A DNA stretch of 64,000 bases from CAWGUU01 sp963825765 (lineage in GTDB: Bacteria > Actinomycetota > Acidimicrobiia > Acidimicrobiales > AC-14). The DNA is taken from positions 124,001 to 188,000 of the forward strand of contig CAWGUU010000003.1 of NCBI GenBank assembly GCA_963825765.1. Direction: 5' to 3'. The position numbers and the translations under genes were made by a program. Positions 1 through 8,240 of the stretch are shown one piece after another. The notes under the pieces are model-generated. The model made no database searches. It was given only the letters and a program-made list of their open reading frames with translations, and was not told the DNA's origin. Position 1 is the stretch's first letter; each line of letters begins with the position of its first letter.

Positions 1-84
1 GCCGTCGACGCCGGCGACGGCGCCTCGGCCCGACGGCTGGTCCAGTCGCACGTCTGGGACTTCTACTCCCGCGACAGGGCGTAG
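1..84 (+). CDS. C-terminal end of a probable GntR/FadR-type regulator (partial)
   Basis: The first 27 codons end in TAG at 82-84 and read into the window from outside. The visible residues (AVDAGDGASARRLVQSHV and onward) resemble the last helix of FCD ligand-binding domains of FadR-type GntR repressors, which often end in an 'A-x-AGD-x-x-AAR-x-x-x-x-H' pattern. The next gene, a GlcD-type oxidase, starts five bases later. GntR/FCD regulators commonly sit beside glycolate or lactate oxidase genes and respond to small carboxylates, so local control of the oxidase is plausible. With only a tail visible, the family is inferred. Confidence 0.4.
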   Translation, partial: AVDAGDGASARRLVQSHVWDFYSRDRA

Positions 85-89
85 CCCCG

Positions 90-1460
90 GTGGGCGGGAC
101 GCTCGAAGAGGAGCTCATCCGCCGGCTCGGGCCCGACCGGGTCGACGTCGACCCTGTCGCCCTGGACGCCCACCGCCGCGACCACGCCGCCTTCGCCCCC
201 GCCGGCCGTCCTGCCGTGCTGGTGCGGGCCCGAGACCTCGACGACATCGTCGCGACCCTCCGGGTGGCCACCGCCCGCCGAGTGCCCGTGGTGACCAGGG
301 GAGCCGGCACCGGCCTGGCCGGCGGGGCCAACGCCCAGGACGGCTGCATCGTGCTGTCGACCGTCGCCATGAACCGCATCCTCGAGGTGAACGTGGCCCG
401 GCGAACGGCGACTGCGGAGTGCGGGGTGCTCACCGGCGACCTCGCCGCGGCGGTGGCCGCCAGCGGCCTGTGGTACCCGCCGGACCCGGCCAGCCTGGCC
501 TTCTCCACCATCGGGGGGAACGTCGCCACCAACGCCGGCGGGGGATGTTGCCTGAAGTACGGCGTCACCGGCGACCATGTGGCCGCCCTGACCGCGGTGC
601 TCGCCGACGGCACCGTCGTCCGCACCGGGTCGACGAGCCGCAAGAACGTGGCCGGGCTCGACCTCACCAGCCTGCTGGTCGGCTCGGAGGGCGTCCTGGC
701 GGTGATCGCCGAGGTGACGGTGCGCCTACGCCCGGCGTCCGCCCCGCCCAGCACCCTGCTGGCGTCCTTTCCTTCGACTGCCGCCGCCGTGGCCGCGGTG
801 CTGGCCATGGAGGACGTCGCCGGCTTCTCCCTCCTCGAGCTGATGGATCGCACCACGGTCGGCGCCGTCGAGCGGTTCTGCGACATCGACCTGGCCGGCG
901 GCGCCGACACCGGCGCCGTGCTGGTGGCTCAGTCGGACTCGGCCGCCGGCGCCCACGACATCGAGCTCGGCACCGACGCCTGCCGGACGTCGGGCGCCAC
1001 CCACGTGGTCAGCGCCACCGACGTGATCCGGGGTGAGCAGCTCGTCAACGCCCGCCGGGCCGCCCTCCCCGCCCTCGACCGGCTCGGCACCACCCTTCTC
1101 GACGACGTCGCCGTCCCCAAGCCGGCCATGGCCGCCATGCTGGCCGAGGTCGAGGCGGTGGCCCGGCGGCGGAAGGTGGTCATCGGCACCTTCGGCCATG
1201 CCGGCGACGGCAACCTCCACCCGACGATCGTCTACGACCCCACGTCGGACGAGTCCGTGGCGAGGGCCAAGCTGGCGTTCGACGACATCATGGACGCCGC
1301 CCTCGCCCTCGGCGGCACCATCACCGGCGAGCACGGCGTCGGCGTCCTCAAGCGGGATCGACTGGCCCGCATGGTGGGCACGGCCGAACGGGAGCTGATG
1401 GTCAGGATCAAGGCAGCCTTCGACCCCGACGGCATCCTCAACCCGGGCAAGGCCATCTGA
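90..1460 (+). CDS. glcD: FAD-linked oxidase, GlcD-type (glycolate/D-lactate oxidase family)
   Basis: A 456-residue cytosolic flavoprotein expected to oxidise a 2-hydroxy acid such as glycolate or D-lactate. The N-terminal FAD_binding_4 (PCMH) domain covers about residues 30-210, with the FAD-binding 'TRGAGTGLAGGA' loop near residue 70 and 'STIGGNVATNAGG' near 140. The FAD-oxidase C domain follows and carries 'GTFGHAGDGNLHP' near 370 and 'GEHGVG' near 415, both typical of GlcD. Length fits the family (about 450-500). It starts with GTG five bases after the preceding regulator fragment, so the two may be co-transcribed. No GlcE or GlcF is adjacent, so the physiological substrate stays open. Confidence 0.85.
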   Translation: MGGTLEEELIRRLGPDRVDVDPVALDAHRRDHAAFAPAGRPAVLVRARDLDDIVATLRVATARRVPVVTRGAGTGLAGGANAQDGCIVLSTVAMNRILEVNVARRTATAECGVLTGDLAAAVAASGLWYPPDPASLAFSTIGGNVATNAGGGCCLKYGVTGDHVAALTAVLADGTVVRTGSTSRKNVAGLDLTSLLVGSEGVLAVIAEVTVRLRPASAPPSTLLASFPSTAAAVAAVLAMEDVAGFSLLELMDRTTVGAVERFCDIDLAGGADTGAVLVAQSDSAAGAHDIELGTDACRTSGATHVVSATDVIRGEQLVNARRAALPALDRLGTTLLDDVAVPKPAMAAMLAEVEAVARRRKVVIGTFGHAGDGNLHPTIVYDPTSDESVARAKLAFDDIMDAALALGGTITGEHGVGVLKRDRLARMVGTAERELMVRIKAAFDPDGILNPGKAI

Positions 1461-1468
1461 CCTGAGCA

Positions 1469-1516
1469 TTCTGCTCGCGATTGACCCGTCCATGACCCGG
1501 AATTGCGCGAGCAGAA
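1469..1516. terminator. 11-bp perfect inverted repeat after glcD
   Basis: TTCTGCTCGCG at 1469-1479 is matched by its exact reverse complement at 1506-1516, with a 26-nt spacer. It lies between the glcD stop and the next small gene. It may be a factor-independent terminator or an operator; there is no U-tract, so the role is not settled. Confidence 0.4.
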
Positions 1517-1541
1517 ACACGATTGTGGGAAGGAGACGGAC

Positions 1542-1742
1542 ATGACGTCAGCGGAAGACCCGTGGTACTGGTGCATGCACCACTCGCGGGCCGAGCAGGG
1601 CGCGTCGGCGGGTTGCGCCCCAGACCAGCGGCTCGGCCCTTACCCGTCGAAGGACGCGGCCGAGCACTGGAAGGAGAGCGTCGAGGCCCGCAACGAGTCC
1701 TGGGACGCCGAGGACCGGGCCTGGGAAGGCGAGGACACCTAG
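1542..1742 (+). CDS. Small conserved actinobacterial protein, function unknown
   Basis: A 66-residue acidic, tryptophan-rich protein. The ATG at 1542 is chosen because GGAAGGAG at 1528-1535 sits at ideal spacing; an ATG upstream at 1503 has no such site. The sequence begins MTSAEDPWYWCMHH and continues with 'RLGPYPSKDAAEHW', a layout (aromatic W-Y-W-C, then RLGPYP, then an amphipathic helix) that I have seen in short actinobacterial proteins of unknown role. No catalytic motif or membrane segment is visible. It stands alone between glcD and the convergent zinc-ribbon gene. Confidence 0.7.
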   Translation: MTSAEDPWYWCMHHSRAEQGASAGCAPDQRLGPYPSKDAAEHWKESVEARNESWDAEDRAWEGEDT

Positions 1743-1757
1743 GCCGCCGAACGCCGG

Positions 1758-2609
1758 CTACTCGTCGCCCCGGAGGGCGTTCTCCCAGCCCCAGTCGCCC
1801 TTCTTCTCCACCGTGGACGTGGGCAGCGGGCGGCCGAGCAGCACCTTGGCGGCCAACAGGAGGGCGACCGCGGCCAGGGCGGACAGCGGCAGCCCGTCGG
1901 GGCTGACCGTGTGGAACGACCACTGGTCGTCGACGGTGCCGTCCAGGTCGGCGTCGAACATGTTCACCCTCGCCACCGTGGGCCCGCCGGTGCGCACGAG
2001 GGCGAAGGAGAAGTCGGACCGGGATTTCGGCCGCCGGAGGACGGCTACCGGGGCGCTGGTCTCGTCCCTGACGTCGATGATCCCCTCGAGCAGGTCGGGC
2101 CGCTTGAGGTACGTGCCGATGGGCGCCCCGTCGGCGCCGACGGCCACCAGCCCGTCTTTTGCCGGCTGGTAGCGCTCGAGCCGGAACAGCTCGGTGCCGT
2201 CCACGTCACGGCACGACAGCGGCGGGACGGCCCGGACGTCGCGGCCCTCCACGTCGGCCTCCATCAGCCCGTCGGAGCCCACGAAGATCAGCGACGACTG
2301 CTTGGTGGCCCGCAGCAACGTGCAGTCGGGACCGTCCCGGAAGGGCGGGAGGTGGGCGGGGCGGGGCAGGTAGAAGCCCCGCACCAGGGTGGCGGCGATG
2401 GCCTGGGCCGCCGCCTCGGGGTCAGGCTCCAGCTCGGCCAGGCAGTCCGGGCAGGACTTCATGCGGGCCGGCCACGCCTTGGCGCAGTGGCGGCACACCT
2501 TGGTGGCAGCCAGGTCGTCGACCAGCTCGACCAGGCAATCCGTGCAGGCGGCGGTGCCCGTCCACCATTCCCGACCGCACGATGGGCACCACCGCGCCGA
2601 ATCGCTCAT
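1758..2609 (-). CDS. Double zinc-ribbon protein with C-terminal membrane anchor, function unknown
   Basis: A 283-residue protein. Two zinc-ribbon modules occupy the N-terminus: CPSCGREW with CTDC (residues about 8-25) and CRHCAKAW with CPDC (about 39-56). The middle is a beta-rich region without a recognisable fold, and a single hydrophobic helix (LSALAAVALLLAAKVLL) lies near residue 250, so the bulk probably faces the cytoplasm as a tail-anchored protein. It starts 15 bases after the YceI gene on the same strand, suggesting an operon. Zinc ribbons of this kind usually mediate protein or nucleic-acid contacts; no enzymatic role can be read from the sequence. Confidence 0.7.
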   Translation of the reverse strand: MSDSARWCPSCGREWWTGTAACTDCLVELVDDLAATKVCRHCAKAWPARMKSCPDCLAELEPDPEAAAQAIAATLVRGFYLPRPAHLPPFRDGPDCTLLRATKQSSLIFVGSDGLMEADVEGRDVRAVPPLSCRDVDGTELFRLERYQPAKDGLVAVGADGAPIGTYLKRPDLLEGIIDVRDETSAPVAVLRRPKSRSDFSFALVRTGGPTVARVNMFDADLDGTVDDQWSFHTVSPDGLPLSALAAVALLLAAKVLLGRPLPTSTVEKKGDWGWENALRGDE

Positions 2610-2624
2610 CGGTTACCGGCACCG

Positions 2625-3356
2625 TCAGGCGCGTGCCAGCAGGACCTTGAACTCGAGCGTTCCCTCGGGGTCGACAGTGACGAACCCGCCGACGTTGGGA
2701 GCGGTGATGTTGTAGTCGGAGAAGGGGAACTTCAGCGTCCCGACGGCCTCCCCCTGGGCGCCGTCGAGGCGGACGTCGACGGGGAGGGTGACGTCCTTGG
2801 TGACGCCGTGGATCGTGAGCTTGCCCGGCACGTCCACCTTGACCACGGCGCCGTCGGCCACCGTGGCGGGAAGGGCGACGGGGCCGTTGCTGGCGAACGT
2901 GGCAGTGGTGAACGTGGCGGTCTGCAGGCCGTCGGTGCGGATCCTGTTGTCGCGGCGGCTCTCGTCGCTGGCCAGCTTGGTGACGTCGACCTCGACGTTG
3001 ACAGTGTCGGCGGTGAGGTTGGCGCCGCTCTGGCTGATCACCACGCTGCCGGTGACCGCCTCGGTGCGCCCGACTGCGTCGCTCTGGGCCGGGAGGCTGG
3101 CCAGCTTCTCCCTCACCCGGTACCCGGCCACCGACCCGGGCGCCACGTTCCACGTCCCGGCGAGGCTGGAGGCGTCGGCCGGCGCCGCGCCCGGCGTGGT
3201 GGTCTGCGACGGCGTGGAGATCGACAGCTCGTCGGGCGAGTCCTTGGTGAAGAACAGCAGGTAGACCGCCACCAGCAAGGCGAGCGGGAGGACGATGGCC
3301 GCGCCCACGATCAACCCCACACGCGCCAGCCCGACCTCGGTCTTGACGGTGTTCAC
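2625..3356 (-). CDS. YceI-family lipocalin-like protein with N-terminal membrane anchor
   Basis: A 243-residue protein. Residues about 10-35 form one transmembrane segment (LIVGAAIVLPLALLVAVYLL), followed by a Thr/Pro/Ala-rich linker and a YceI domain from about residue 65 to the end. Family hallmarks include 'LTADTVNVEVDVTKL', 'GKLTIHGVTKDVTLPV' and 'FPFSDYNI'. YceI domains are extracytoplasmic lipocalin-like barrels that bind isoprenoid quinones or other amphiphiles; here the domain would be tethered outside the cell. The GTG at 3356 is preferred because GGAGG lies five bases upstream; a TTG at 3368 would add four residues. The zinc-ribbon gene follows 15 bases downstream. Confidence 0.85.
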   Translation of the reverse strand: MNTVKTEVGLARVGLIVGAAIVLPLALLVAVYLLFFTKDSPDELSISTPSQTTTPGAAPADASSLAGTWNVAPGSVAGYRVREKLASLPAQSDAVGRTEAVTGSVVISQSGANLTADTVNVEVDVTKLASDESRRDNRIRTDGLQTATFTTATFASNGPVALPATVADGAVVKVDVPGKLTIHGVTKDVTLPVDVRLDGAQGEAVGTLKFPFSDYNITAPNVGGFVTVDPEGTLEFKVLLARA

Positions 3357-3558
3357 GACATCCTCCAAGGCTCGTGAGCGGCTCGAACGCCGACGCTGGA
3401 GTCGCCGGCCCGGCGACAGGCGGGGGGGAGGGGTCCGTCGTCGCGGCCGGCGACACCAGTCGGCGGTGCTGCTTGTCGCCTATTCAGCCCTACCCGCCTG
3501 TGATTCACCTGTGAGCGCCCTGAGAAGTCCCTGCGGTTCAGGCGGGGCGCCCCGAGGG

Positions 3559-3825
3559 TCAGGCGGCTCGGGCCGCCCGTGCCACCTGCTGGCGCCGGCG
3601 CCGCAGGCGCTTGCGCTCGGTCTCGTCCAGTCCGCCCCACACCCCGTCGTCCTGGCGGGTCTGGATGGCGTACTCGAGGCACTCCAGCCGCACCGGGCAC
3701 GACGCGCAGACGGCCTTGGCCGGCCCCGCCTCATCGTCAATGACAGGGAAGAACAGGTTGGGGTCCATGTCTCGACAAGCGGCGTCCTGCCGCCAGCTCT
3801 CGAGCGATCGCGTCGTCATAGCCAT
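3559..3825 (-). CDS. WhiB-family iron-sulfur transcription factor
   Basis: An 88-residue WhiB-like protein. The four cluster ligands are visible as Cys17, Cys40, Cys43 and Cys49 (pattern C-x22-CxxC-x5-C), followed by the G(V/I)WGG turn and a basic C-terminus (ERKRLRRRRQQ) that binds DNA. WhiB proteins are restricted to Actinobacteria and their phages, bind a 4Fe-4S cluster, and regulate stress, redox or developmental genes, often together with the primary sigma factor. The start at 3825 follows an AGGAGG at a rather long 17-nt spacing; an ATT codon nearer to it is possible. It is transcribed away from the Grd-like operon, separated by about 100 bases, so it may share or control that promoter region (inference). 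Confidence 0.88.
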   Translation of the reverse strand: MAMTTRSLESWRQDAACRDMDPNLFFPVIDDEAGPAKAVCASCPVRLECLEYAIQTRQDDGVWGGLDETERKRLRRRRQQVARAARAA

Positions 3826-3924
3826 AGCAATGGTGCAACACCCCTCCTGCGCCGAAATTCCGCGTCGGGGCCGGAGTTCTGGCCCCGTTTGCCAACCACC
3901 ACCGGCCTCTGCCACGGTTCGGTC

Positions 3925-5175
3925 GTGGGACTCACCCGATACGTCCATACGGTCGGCGGCATGGCCATGGGCGACGCCACCGCCCTGGTCGACGGGAACC
4001 TCACGGTGGGGAGCGACGAGGCCGCCGACCACTTCGCCTCGCCGGCCTTGGCGTCCGTGCGGCTGTCGGTGGTGGCGCCCGGCGACTCAGCCCGGCTGGT
4101 CAAGGTGCTCGACGCGGTCGAACCCCGGTCCATGGGGGCGGGCGGCGGGGGGATCTTCCCTGGGTTCCTCGCCACGGCCGACGCAGCTCCGGCCGGCTCC
4201 GGCGGTGTGCACATCCTCCGGGGGGCGGCCGTCGTGGTCGCGGGGTACCTGCCGCGCGCCCAGGAGGCGGTGGTCGACATGTCCGGCCCGGCCGCGGACC
4301 TGTCGCCGCTGGCGTCGACCTTCAACCTCGTGGTCGAGTTCGAACCGGCCGAGGGCGCGGCGTGGGAGGACGTCGACGACGCCCTCCGCCACGGGACGCT
4401 GGCCCTGGCCGCCGCCCTGGCCGAATCGGCCCTCGACGTCGAGCCCGACGTGGTCGAGGAACCGCCGGCCCCGATCGACCCGGCGTCGGACCTGCCCAAG
4501 GTGGCCGTGCTCACCAACCTGCAGACTCAAGGCCCGTTCAAGGACGTCTTCGTCTACGGCACGTCCTTCGCCGGCCAGCCACCCACCCTCCTCGACGAGA
4601 CCGCCCTCGACGCCGGCGCGGTGGTGAGCGGCCAGTTCGGCCACCCGTCGCTCAAGAACCCCACCTACCTGCACCAGAACAACCCGGTCGTGGCCGCCCT
4701 TCGGGCCCGTCACGGGCGGGACCTGTGGTTCTCTGGAGTCGTGATCTCGCCTGAGCCGGTCGAGTCGGCGGCCAAGGAGCGGGTGTCGGCCGAAGCCGCC
4801 CAGGTCTGTGCCGACGCCGGGTTCGACGCGGTGATCGTCACCAAGGAGGGTGGGGGCAACGCCGACGCCGACATGGCCCTCAAGATGGACGCCCTCGAGG
4901 ATCTCGGGATGGTCGCCGTCGGGCTGTTTGCCGAGATGTCGGGCGTCGACGGCACCGGGCCACCGATCGTCGTGCCGCCCGAGAAGGCCACCGCCATGGT
5001 CAGCACCGGCAACTACGACCACCGGCTGAGCCTGCCCGCCGTCGAGCACGCCTACGGAGGCGACACGCTGGCCCTGCTCGACGTGCCCGCCACGTCCGAG
5101 ATGGAGCTCCCGGCCGCGGTCATCTACGGCGGCTGCAGCCCGGTGGGCTGGGGAAAGTTCCGGGCGGTGATCTGA
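3925..5175 (+). CDS. grdE: GrdE-like substrate-binding component B of a glycine-reductase-type system
   Basis: A 416-residue homologue of the GrdE proprotein (component B alpha/beta subunits) of clostridial glycine reductase. Shared blocks are 'VVAPGDSARLVKVLDAVEPR' near residue 50, 'GIFPGF' near 76, 'AVVDMSGP' near 115, 'LQTQGPFKDVFVYG' near 197 and 'NPTYLHQNNPVV' near 245. In clostridial GrdE a Cys in 'SGNCVSAC' is cleaved to leave the pyruvoyl/carbonyl group that captures the substrate amine; here the gap-free equivalent (residues 235-242) reads SGQFGHPS, without cysteine. The protein therefore probably remains unprocessed or uses other chemistry. GTG at 3925 is chosen from the N-terminal match; no ribosome binding site is evident. 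The grdB gene follows after two bases. Confidence 0.85.
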   Translation: MGLTRYVHTVGGMAMGDATALVDGNLTVGSDEAADHFASPALASVRLSVVAPGDSARLVKVLDAVEPRSMGAGGGGIFPGFLATADAAPAGSGGVHILRGAAVVVAGYLPRAQEAVVDMSGPAADLSPLASTFNLVVEFEPAEGAAWEDVDDALRHGTLALAAALAESALDVEPDVVEEPPAPIDPASDLPKVAVLTNLQTQGPFKDVFVYGTSFAGQPPTLLDETALDAGAVVSGQFGHPSLKNPTYLHQNNPVVAALRARHGRDLWFSGVVISPEPVESAAKERVSAEAAQVCADAGFDAVIVTKEGGGNADADMALKMDALEDLGMVAVGLFAEMSGVDGTGPPIVVPPEKATAMVSTGNYDHRLSLPAVEHAYGGDTLALLDVPATSEMELPAAVIYGGCSPVGWGKFRAVI

Positions 5176-5177
5176 CC

Positions 5178-6473
5178 GTGAAGATCGTCCACTACATCAA
5201 CCAGTTCTTCGCCGGCGTGGGCGGGGAGGACGCCGCGTCCGGGGGGCCGTCGTCGGCCGAGGGCCCGGTGGGACCGGGCCGGAAGCTGGCCCAGCTGCTC
5301 GGTGACGACCACGAGATCGTGGCCACGGTGTGGTGCGGCGACGACTACGCCACGGCCACGGCCGGCGCCATGGACGAGATCCTGGCCCTCATCACGGCCG
5401 CCGAGCCCGACCTGGTGGTGGCCGGCCCGGCCTTCACCAGCGGCCGCTACGGCCTGGCCTGCGCCCGGGTGGCGGCGGCGGCCACCGGGGCGGGATTACA
5501 GGCCCTGGCGTCGATGCATCCCGACAATCCCGGGGTCGACGAGGCCGGTGCCGCGCCGGTGGTCGAATCCGGCGAGGTGGCCCGCACCATGGCCAAGTCG
5601 CTCGACACCCTGGTCGGCGCCATCGGCGTCGTGGCAACCGGCGAGGCGCTCACCGCCGAGAACGGTCGCATCGGCAGGCTGCCCCGCTTGTCCGTCTTCG
5701 ACGACCACAACGCCGCCGAGCGGGCCGTCGACCTGGTGCTGGCCCGGCTGGGCGGCGACCGGGACGCCACCGAGGTGCCGCTCCCCCGGTTCGACCAGGT
5801 CACGCCGGCCGCGCCGGTCGACGATCCCGCCACTGTCATGGTCGCCTTCGTCACCGAGGGTGGGCTCGTGCCCGACGCCAACCCCGGCGGGCTGGAGTCG
5901 GCCCGGGCCACCCGCTGGCTCCGCTACCCGCTCGAGGGCCACGATCGTCTCGAGAGCGGCGAGTGGCGCTCGGTGCACGGCGGGTTCTCGACGGTGGCCG
6001 CCAACGCCGACCCCAACCGCATCCTCCCGCTCGACGTCGCCCGTGAACTGGAGTCCGAGGGCCGTATCGGCAGCATGATGTCCGAGTACTTCGTCACCAC
6101 CGGCAACGGCACGTCGGTGGCCAACGCCCGCCGGTTCGGCGTCGAGTGGGCGGCCGACATCCGCCGCTCAGGGGCCCGAGCCGCCATCCTGACCAGCACG
6201 TGAGGGACGGGTACGCGTTGCGGGGCAACGCTCGCGAAGGAACTGGAGAGGGCAGGGATCCCGACAGCGCTGCTGTGCAACCTGACCTCGATCGCCCTGC
6301 GGGTGGGCGCCCCCCGGGTCGTGCGTACCCGGGGCATCCCCTACCCGGCCGGCGACCCGTCGCTTTCGCCCGAGGACGAGCACGACTGGCGCCGCCGCCT
6401 GGTCGAGCGCGGCCTGGAGGCCGTCACCACCGCCGTGTCCAAACCCACAGTCTTCGAGGTCGCAGATGCCTGA
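5178..6473 (+). CDS. grdB: GrdB-type selenoprotein of the glycine/sarcosine/betaine reductase family
   Basis: A 431-residue selenoprotein, read through the UGA at 6201-6203 (codon 342, selenocysteine) to the TGA at 6471-6473. Identity with GrdB is clear on both sides of the UGA: 'HYINQFFAGVGGE' at the N-terminus, 'EGPVGPG', 'VVAGPAFTSGRYG', 'MHPDNPGVD', 'VHGGFSTVAANADPNRILP', 'TTGNGTSVANA', 'AAILTST-Sec-GTGTRCGATL', then 'KELERAGIP' and 'GIPYPAGDPSLSPEDE'. GrdB supplies the selenol that attacks the bound substrate and hands a carboxymethyl group to GrdA. A bacterial SECIS hairpin follows the UGA. The usual Sec-x-x-Cys-x-x-Cys is Sec342-x-x-Gly345-x-x-Cys348 here. The grdC start overlaps its end by eight bases. 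Confidence 0.92.
6201..6231 (+). promoter_or_regulatory. UGA selenocysteine codon and bacterial SECIS hairpin of grdB
   Basis: UGA at 6201-6203 is followed by a perfect 7-bp stem, GCGTTGC at 6215-6221 pairing with GCAACGC at 6225-6231, closing a GGG loop at 6222-6224. The loop starts 18 nt after the UGA and has G in its first two positions, which fits the published bacterial SECIS description (loop 16-37 nt downstream, a G near the loop start). It would bind SelB to recode the UGA. Confidence 0.8.
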
Positions 6474-7905
6474 CGCCGTAATCCGGGCCGCCACCCAGGT
6501 CCTGGCTCACACCCCGAGCTTCGCCTCCCACGGCTCCAAGCCGCGCCGGGAGCTCCCCAAGGACGCCGACGTGAAGGTCGCCTTCGAGTCGTCGCTGCGC
6601 AGCTACGACGACGCCGTCGCCTACGCACCCCACCAGGCCTACGTGAACGCCATCCACCCCCGCGACCTGCCGCCCAGGCCGTGGACGGAGCCTCACGAGA
6701 GCGATGCCTCCCGCTTCGCCCCGGCCGGCGAGATCATGCCCGAGGACGAGCTCCTCGGCCTGCTGGCGGCGGTCGACGACTTCGGCCTCCTCACCATCTC
6801 GGACGAGGTGGCCGACCGGGCCGCCGCCGCCCTGGCCGGGCATCCCCTGGCCAAGAGGTTGAACCTGGACCGCATCGACAAGGCGCGCGGCAACGTGGAG
6901 GCGGTGGCGGCCGAGCCGGGCGCCATGGCCGTCGGCCGGGCGGACGGGGAACCGCTGGCGGCCATGCGTTGCGGCCAGCTCGGCGACGAGTCCCTGGCCA
7001 GCGTCGTCCTCCTCGACAACCTGGCGGCCAAGGCCACCGCCACCCTTGCCATGCTCCACCTTCTCGACACGCACGACCTGGACCCGCTCTCGATCCCCTA
7101 CGTCCTGGGCTGCGGCGAGGAGGCCATCGGCGACCGCTACCAGCGGGGCGGGGGCAACATGGCCAAGGCGGTGGCCGAGGCCGCCGGCCTCAACGACGCC
7201 TCCGGCGCCGACGTCAAGAACTTCTGCGCCGCCCCGGTGCCGGCGCTGGTGATTGCGTCGAGCCTGGTCAGCGCCGGTGTGTTCGAGCGGGTGGCGGTCA
7301 TCGCCGGCGGGTCGATGGCCAAGCTGGGCATGAAGTTCCAGGGCCACCTGAAGCACGGCCTGCCGATCCTGGAGGACGTGCTCGGCGGGGCCGCCGCCCT
7401 GGTGGAGGCGGGACCGAGCAGCTCATCGAGCGGTGGCTTCCCGAAGGTCAGGCTCGACATCGTCGGGCGCCACACGGTCAAGGCCGGCGGGTCGAACCCC
7501 CAGGTCATGGAGGCCCTGGCCGTCGCCCCCCTCACCGCCGCCGGCATCGCCCTCACCGACGTGGACGACTTCGCCACCGAGCTCCACAACCCCGAGATCA
7601 CCGAACCGCAGGGGTCGGGCAACGTCCCGGAGCGCAACTACAAGACGATCGCCGCCCTCGCCGCCCGCAAGGGCGACATCGATCGCAGCGAGATCGCCAC
7701 CTTCGTTACCGAACGGGGCATGCCCGGGTACGCTCCGACTCAGGGCCACCTGGCCTCGTCGCTCTGCTACCTGCCCCACGCAGTCGAGCGGCTCACCACT
7801 GGAAATGCGGAGAGAGTCATGTTGATCGCCAAGGGAAGCCTGTTCCTGGGTCGGATGTGCCAGCTCTCGGACGGCATGAGCGTGATGCTGGAGCGCTCGT
7901 CGTGA
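6466..7905 (+). CDS. grdC: GrdC-like component C subunit (thiolase/FabH-like)
   Basis: A 479-residue homologue of GrdC, the component C beta subunit of glycine reductase, slightly shorter than the clostridial protein (about 510). Family blocks are 'QAYVNAIHPRDLP' near residue 52, 'YVLGCGEEAIGDRYQRGGGNMAKAV' spread over 205-230, the thiolase-type 'VKNFCAAPVPA' with Cys254, and 'KGSLFLGRMCQLSDGMSVM' in the C-terminal region. In clostridia GrdC with GrdD accepts an acetyl group from GrdA and releases acetyl phosphate. No GrdD is encoded next to it here, so Cys254 may carry the acyl group alone or the partner lies elsewhere (inference). Its ATG overlaps grdB; its stop overlaps the thioredoxin GTG in GTGA. 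Confidence 0.85.
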   Translation: MPDAVIRAATQVLAHTPSFASHGSKPRRELPKDADVKVAFESSLRSYDDAVAYAPHQAYVNAIHPRDLPPRPWTEPHESDASRFAPAGEIMPEDELLGLLAAVDDFGLLTISDEVADRAAAALAGHPLAKRLNLDRIDKARGNVEAVAAEPGAMAVGRADGEPLAAMRCGQLGDESLASVVLLDNLAAKATATLAMLHLLDTHDLDPLSIPYVLGCGEEAIGDRYQRGGGNMAKAVAEAAGLNDASGADVKNFCAAPVPALVIASSLVSAGVFERVAVIAGGSMAKLGMKFQGHLKHGLPILEDVLGGAAALVEAGPSSSSSGGFPKVRLDIVGRHTVKAGGSNPQVMEALAVAPLTAAGIALTDVDDFATELHNPEITEPQGSGNVPERNYKTIAALAARKGDIDRSEIATFVTERGMPGYAPTQGHLASSLCYLPHAVERLTTGNAERVMLIAKGSLFLGRMCQLSDGMSVMLERSS

Positions 7906-8240
7906 GCGCCGGTATCGCGGAAGCCACCCGGGACACGTTCCAGGACCTCGTGTCCGAAGGGACTGTCCTCGTGGACGTGTGGGGGCCCGACTGCCAGCCC
8001 TGCCTGGCCCTCGAACCCCACGTCGAGAAGCTCGCCGAGGCCCACGCCGAGGAGCTCAAGGTCGTGAAGCTGGAGGCGCCCAAGGCCAGGCGCCTGTGCA
8101 TGTCGATGGGCCTGATGGGCCTGCCGATCTTCCTCCTGTTCCGCGACGGCGCCGAGGTGGCGCGGCTCGGCGGCGACGGGGTCAGCGAGGCCAAGCTCAC
8201 CGCCTGGCTCGACGAGCAGCTTGCAACACCAAATCGATGA
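7902..8240 (+). CDS. trxA: Thioredoxin-like protein of the Grd operon
   Basis: A 112-residue thioredoxin fold protein with active site Cys31-Gln-Pro-Cys34 in 'WGPDCQPC', a cis-proline motif 'GLPIFLLFRDG' near residue 72, and no signal peptide. The Trp-Gly-Pro context differs from the standard WCGPC. In clostridial systems a dedicated thioredoxin reduces the selenide-disulfide left on GrdA after each turnover; the position between grdC and grdA supports the same job. Its GTG overlaps the grdC stop (GTGA at 7902), giving translational coupling. No adjacent thioredoxin reductase is present; the nearest candidate is at 57.5 kb. Confidence 0.85.
   Translation: MSAGIAEATRDTFQDLVSEGTVLVDVWGPDCQPCLALEPHVEKLAEAHAEELKVVKLEAPKARRLCMSMGLMGLPIFLLFRDGAEVARLGGDGVSEAKLTAWLDEQLATPNR

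Noticed and set aside
3295..3924. N-terminal extension of the GrdE-like gene through an open frame beginning at 3295
   Set aside because: The upstream part overlaps YceI and WhiB on the other strand, is not GrdE-like and has shadow-like composition.
5178..6203. grdB read as a normal gene of 341 residues ending at UGA 6201
   Set aside because: Family homology continues in frame immediately past the UGA with a SECIS hairpin, so the UGA is a selenocysteine codon and not a stop.
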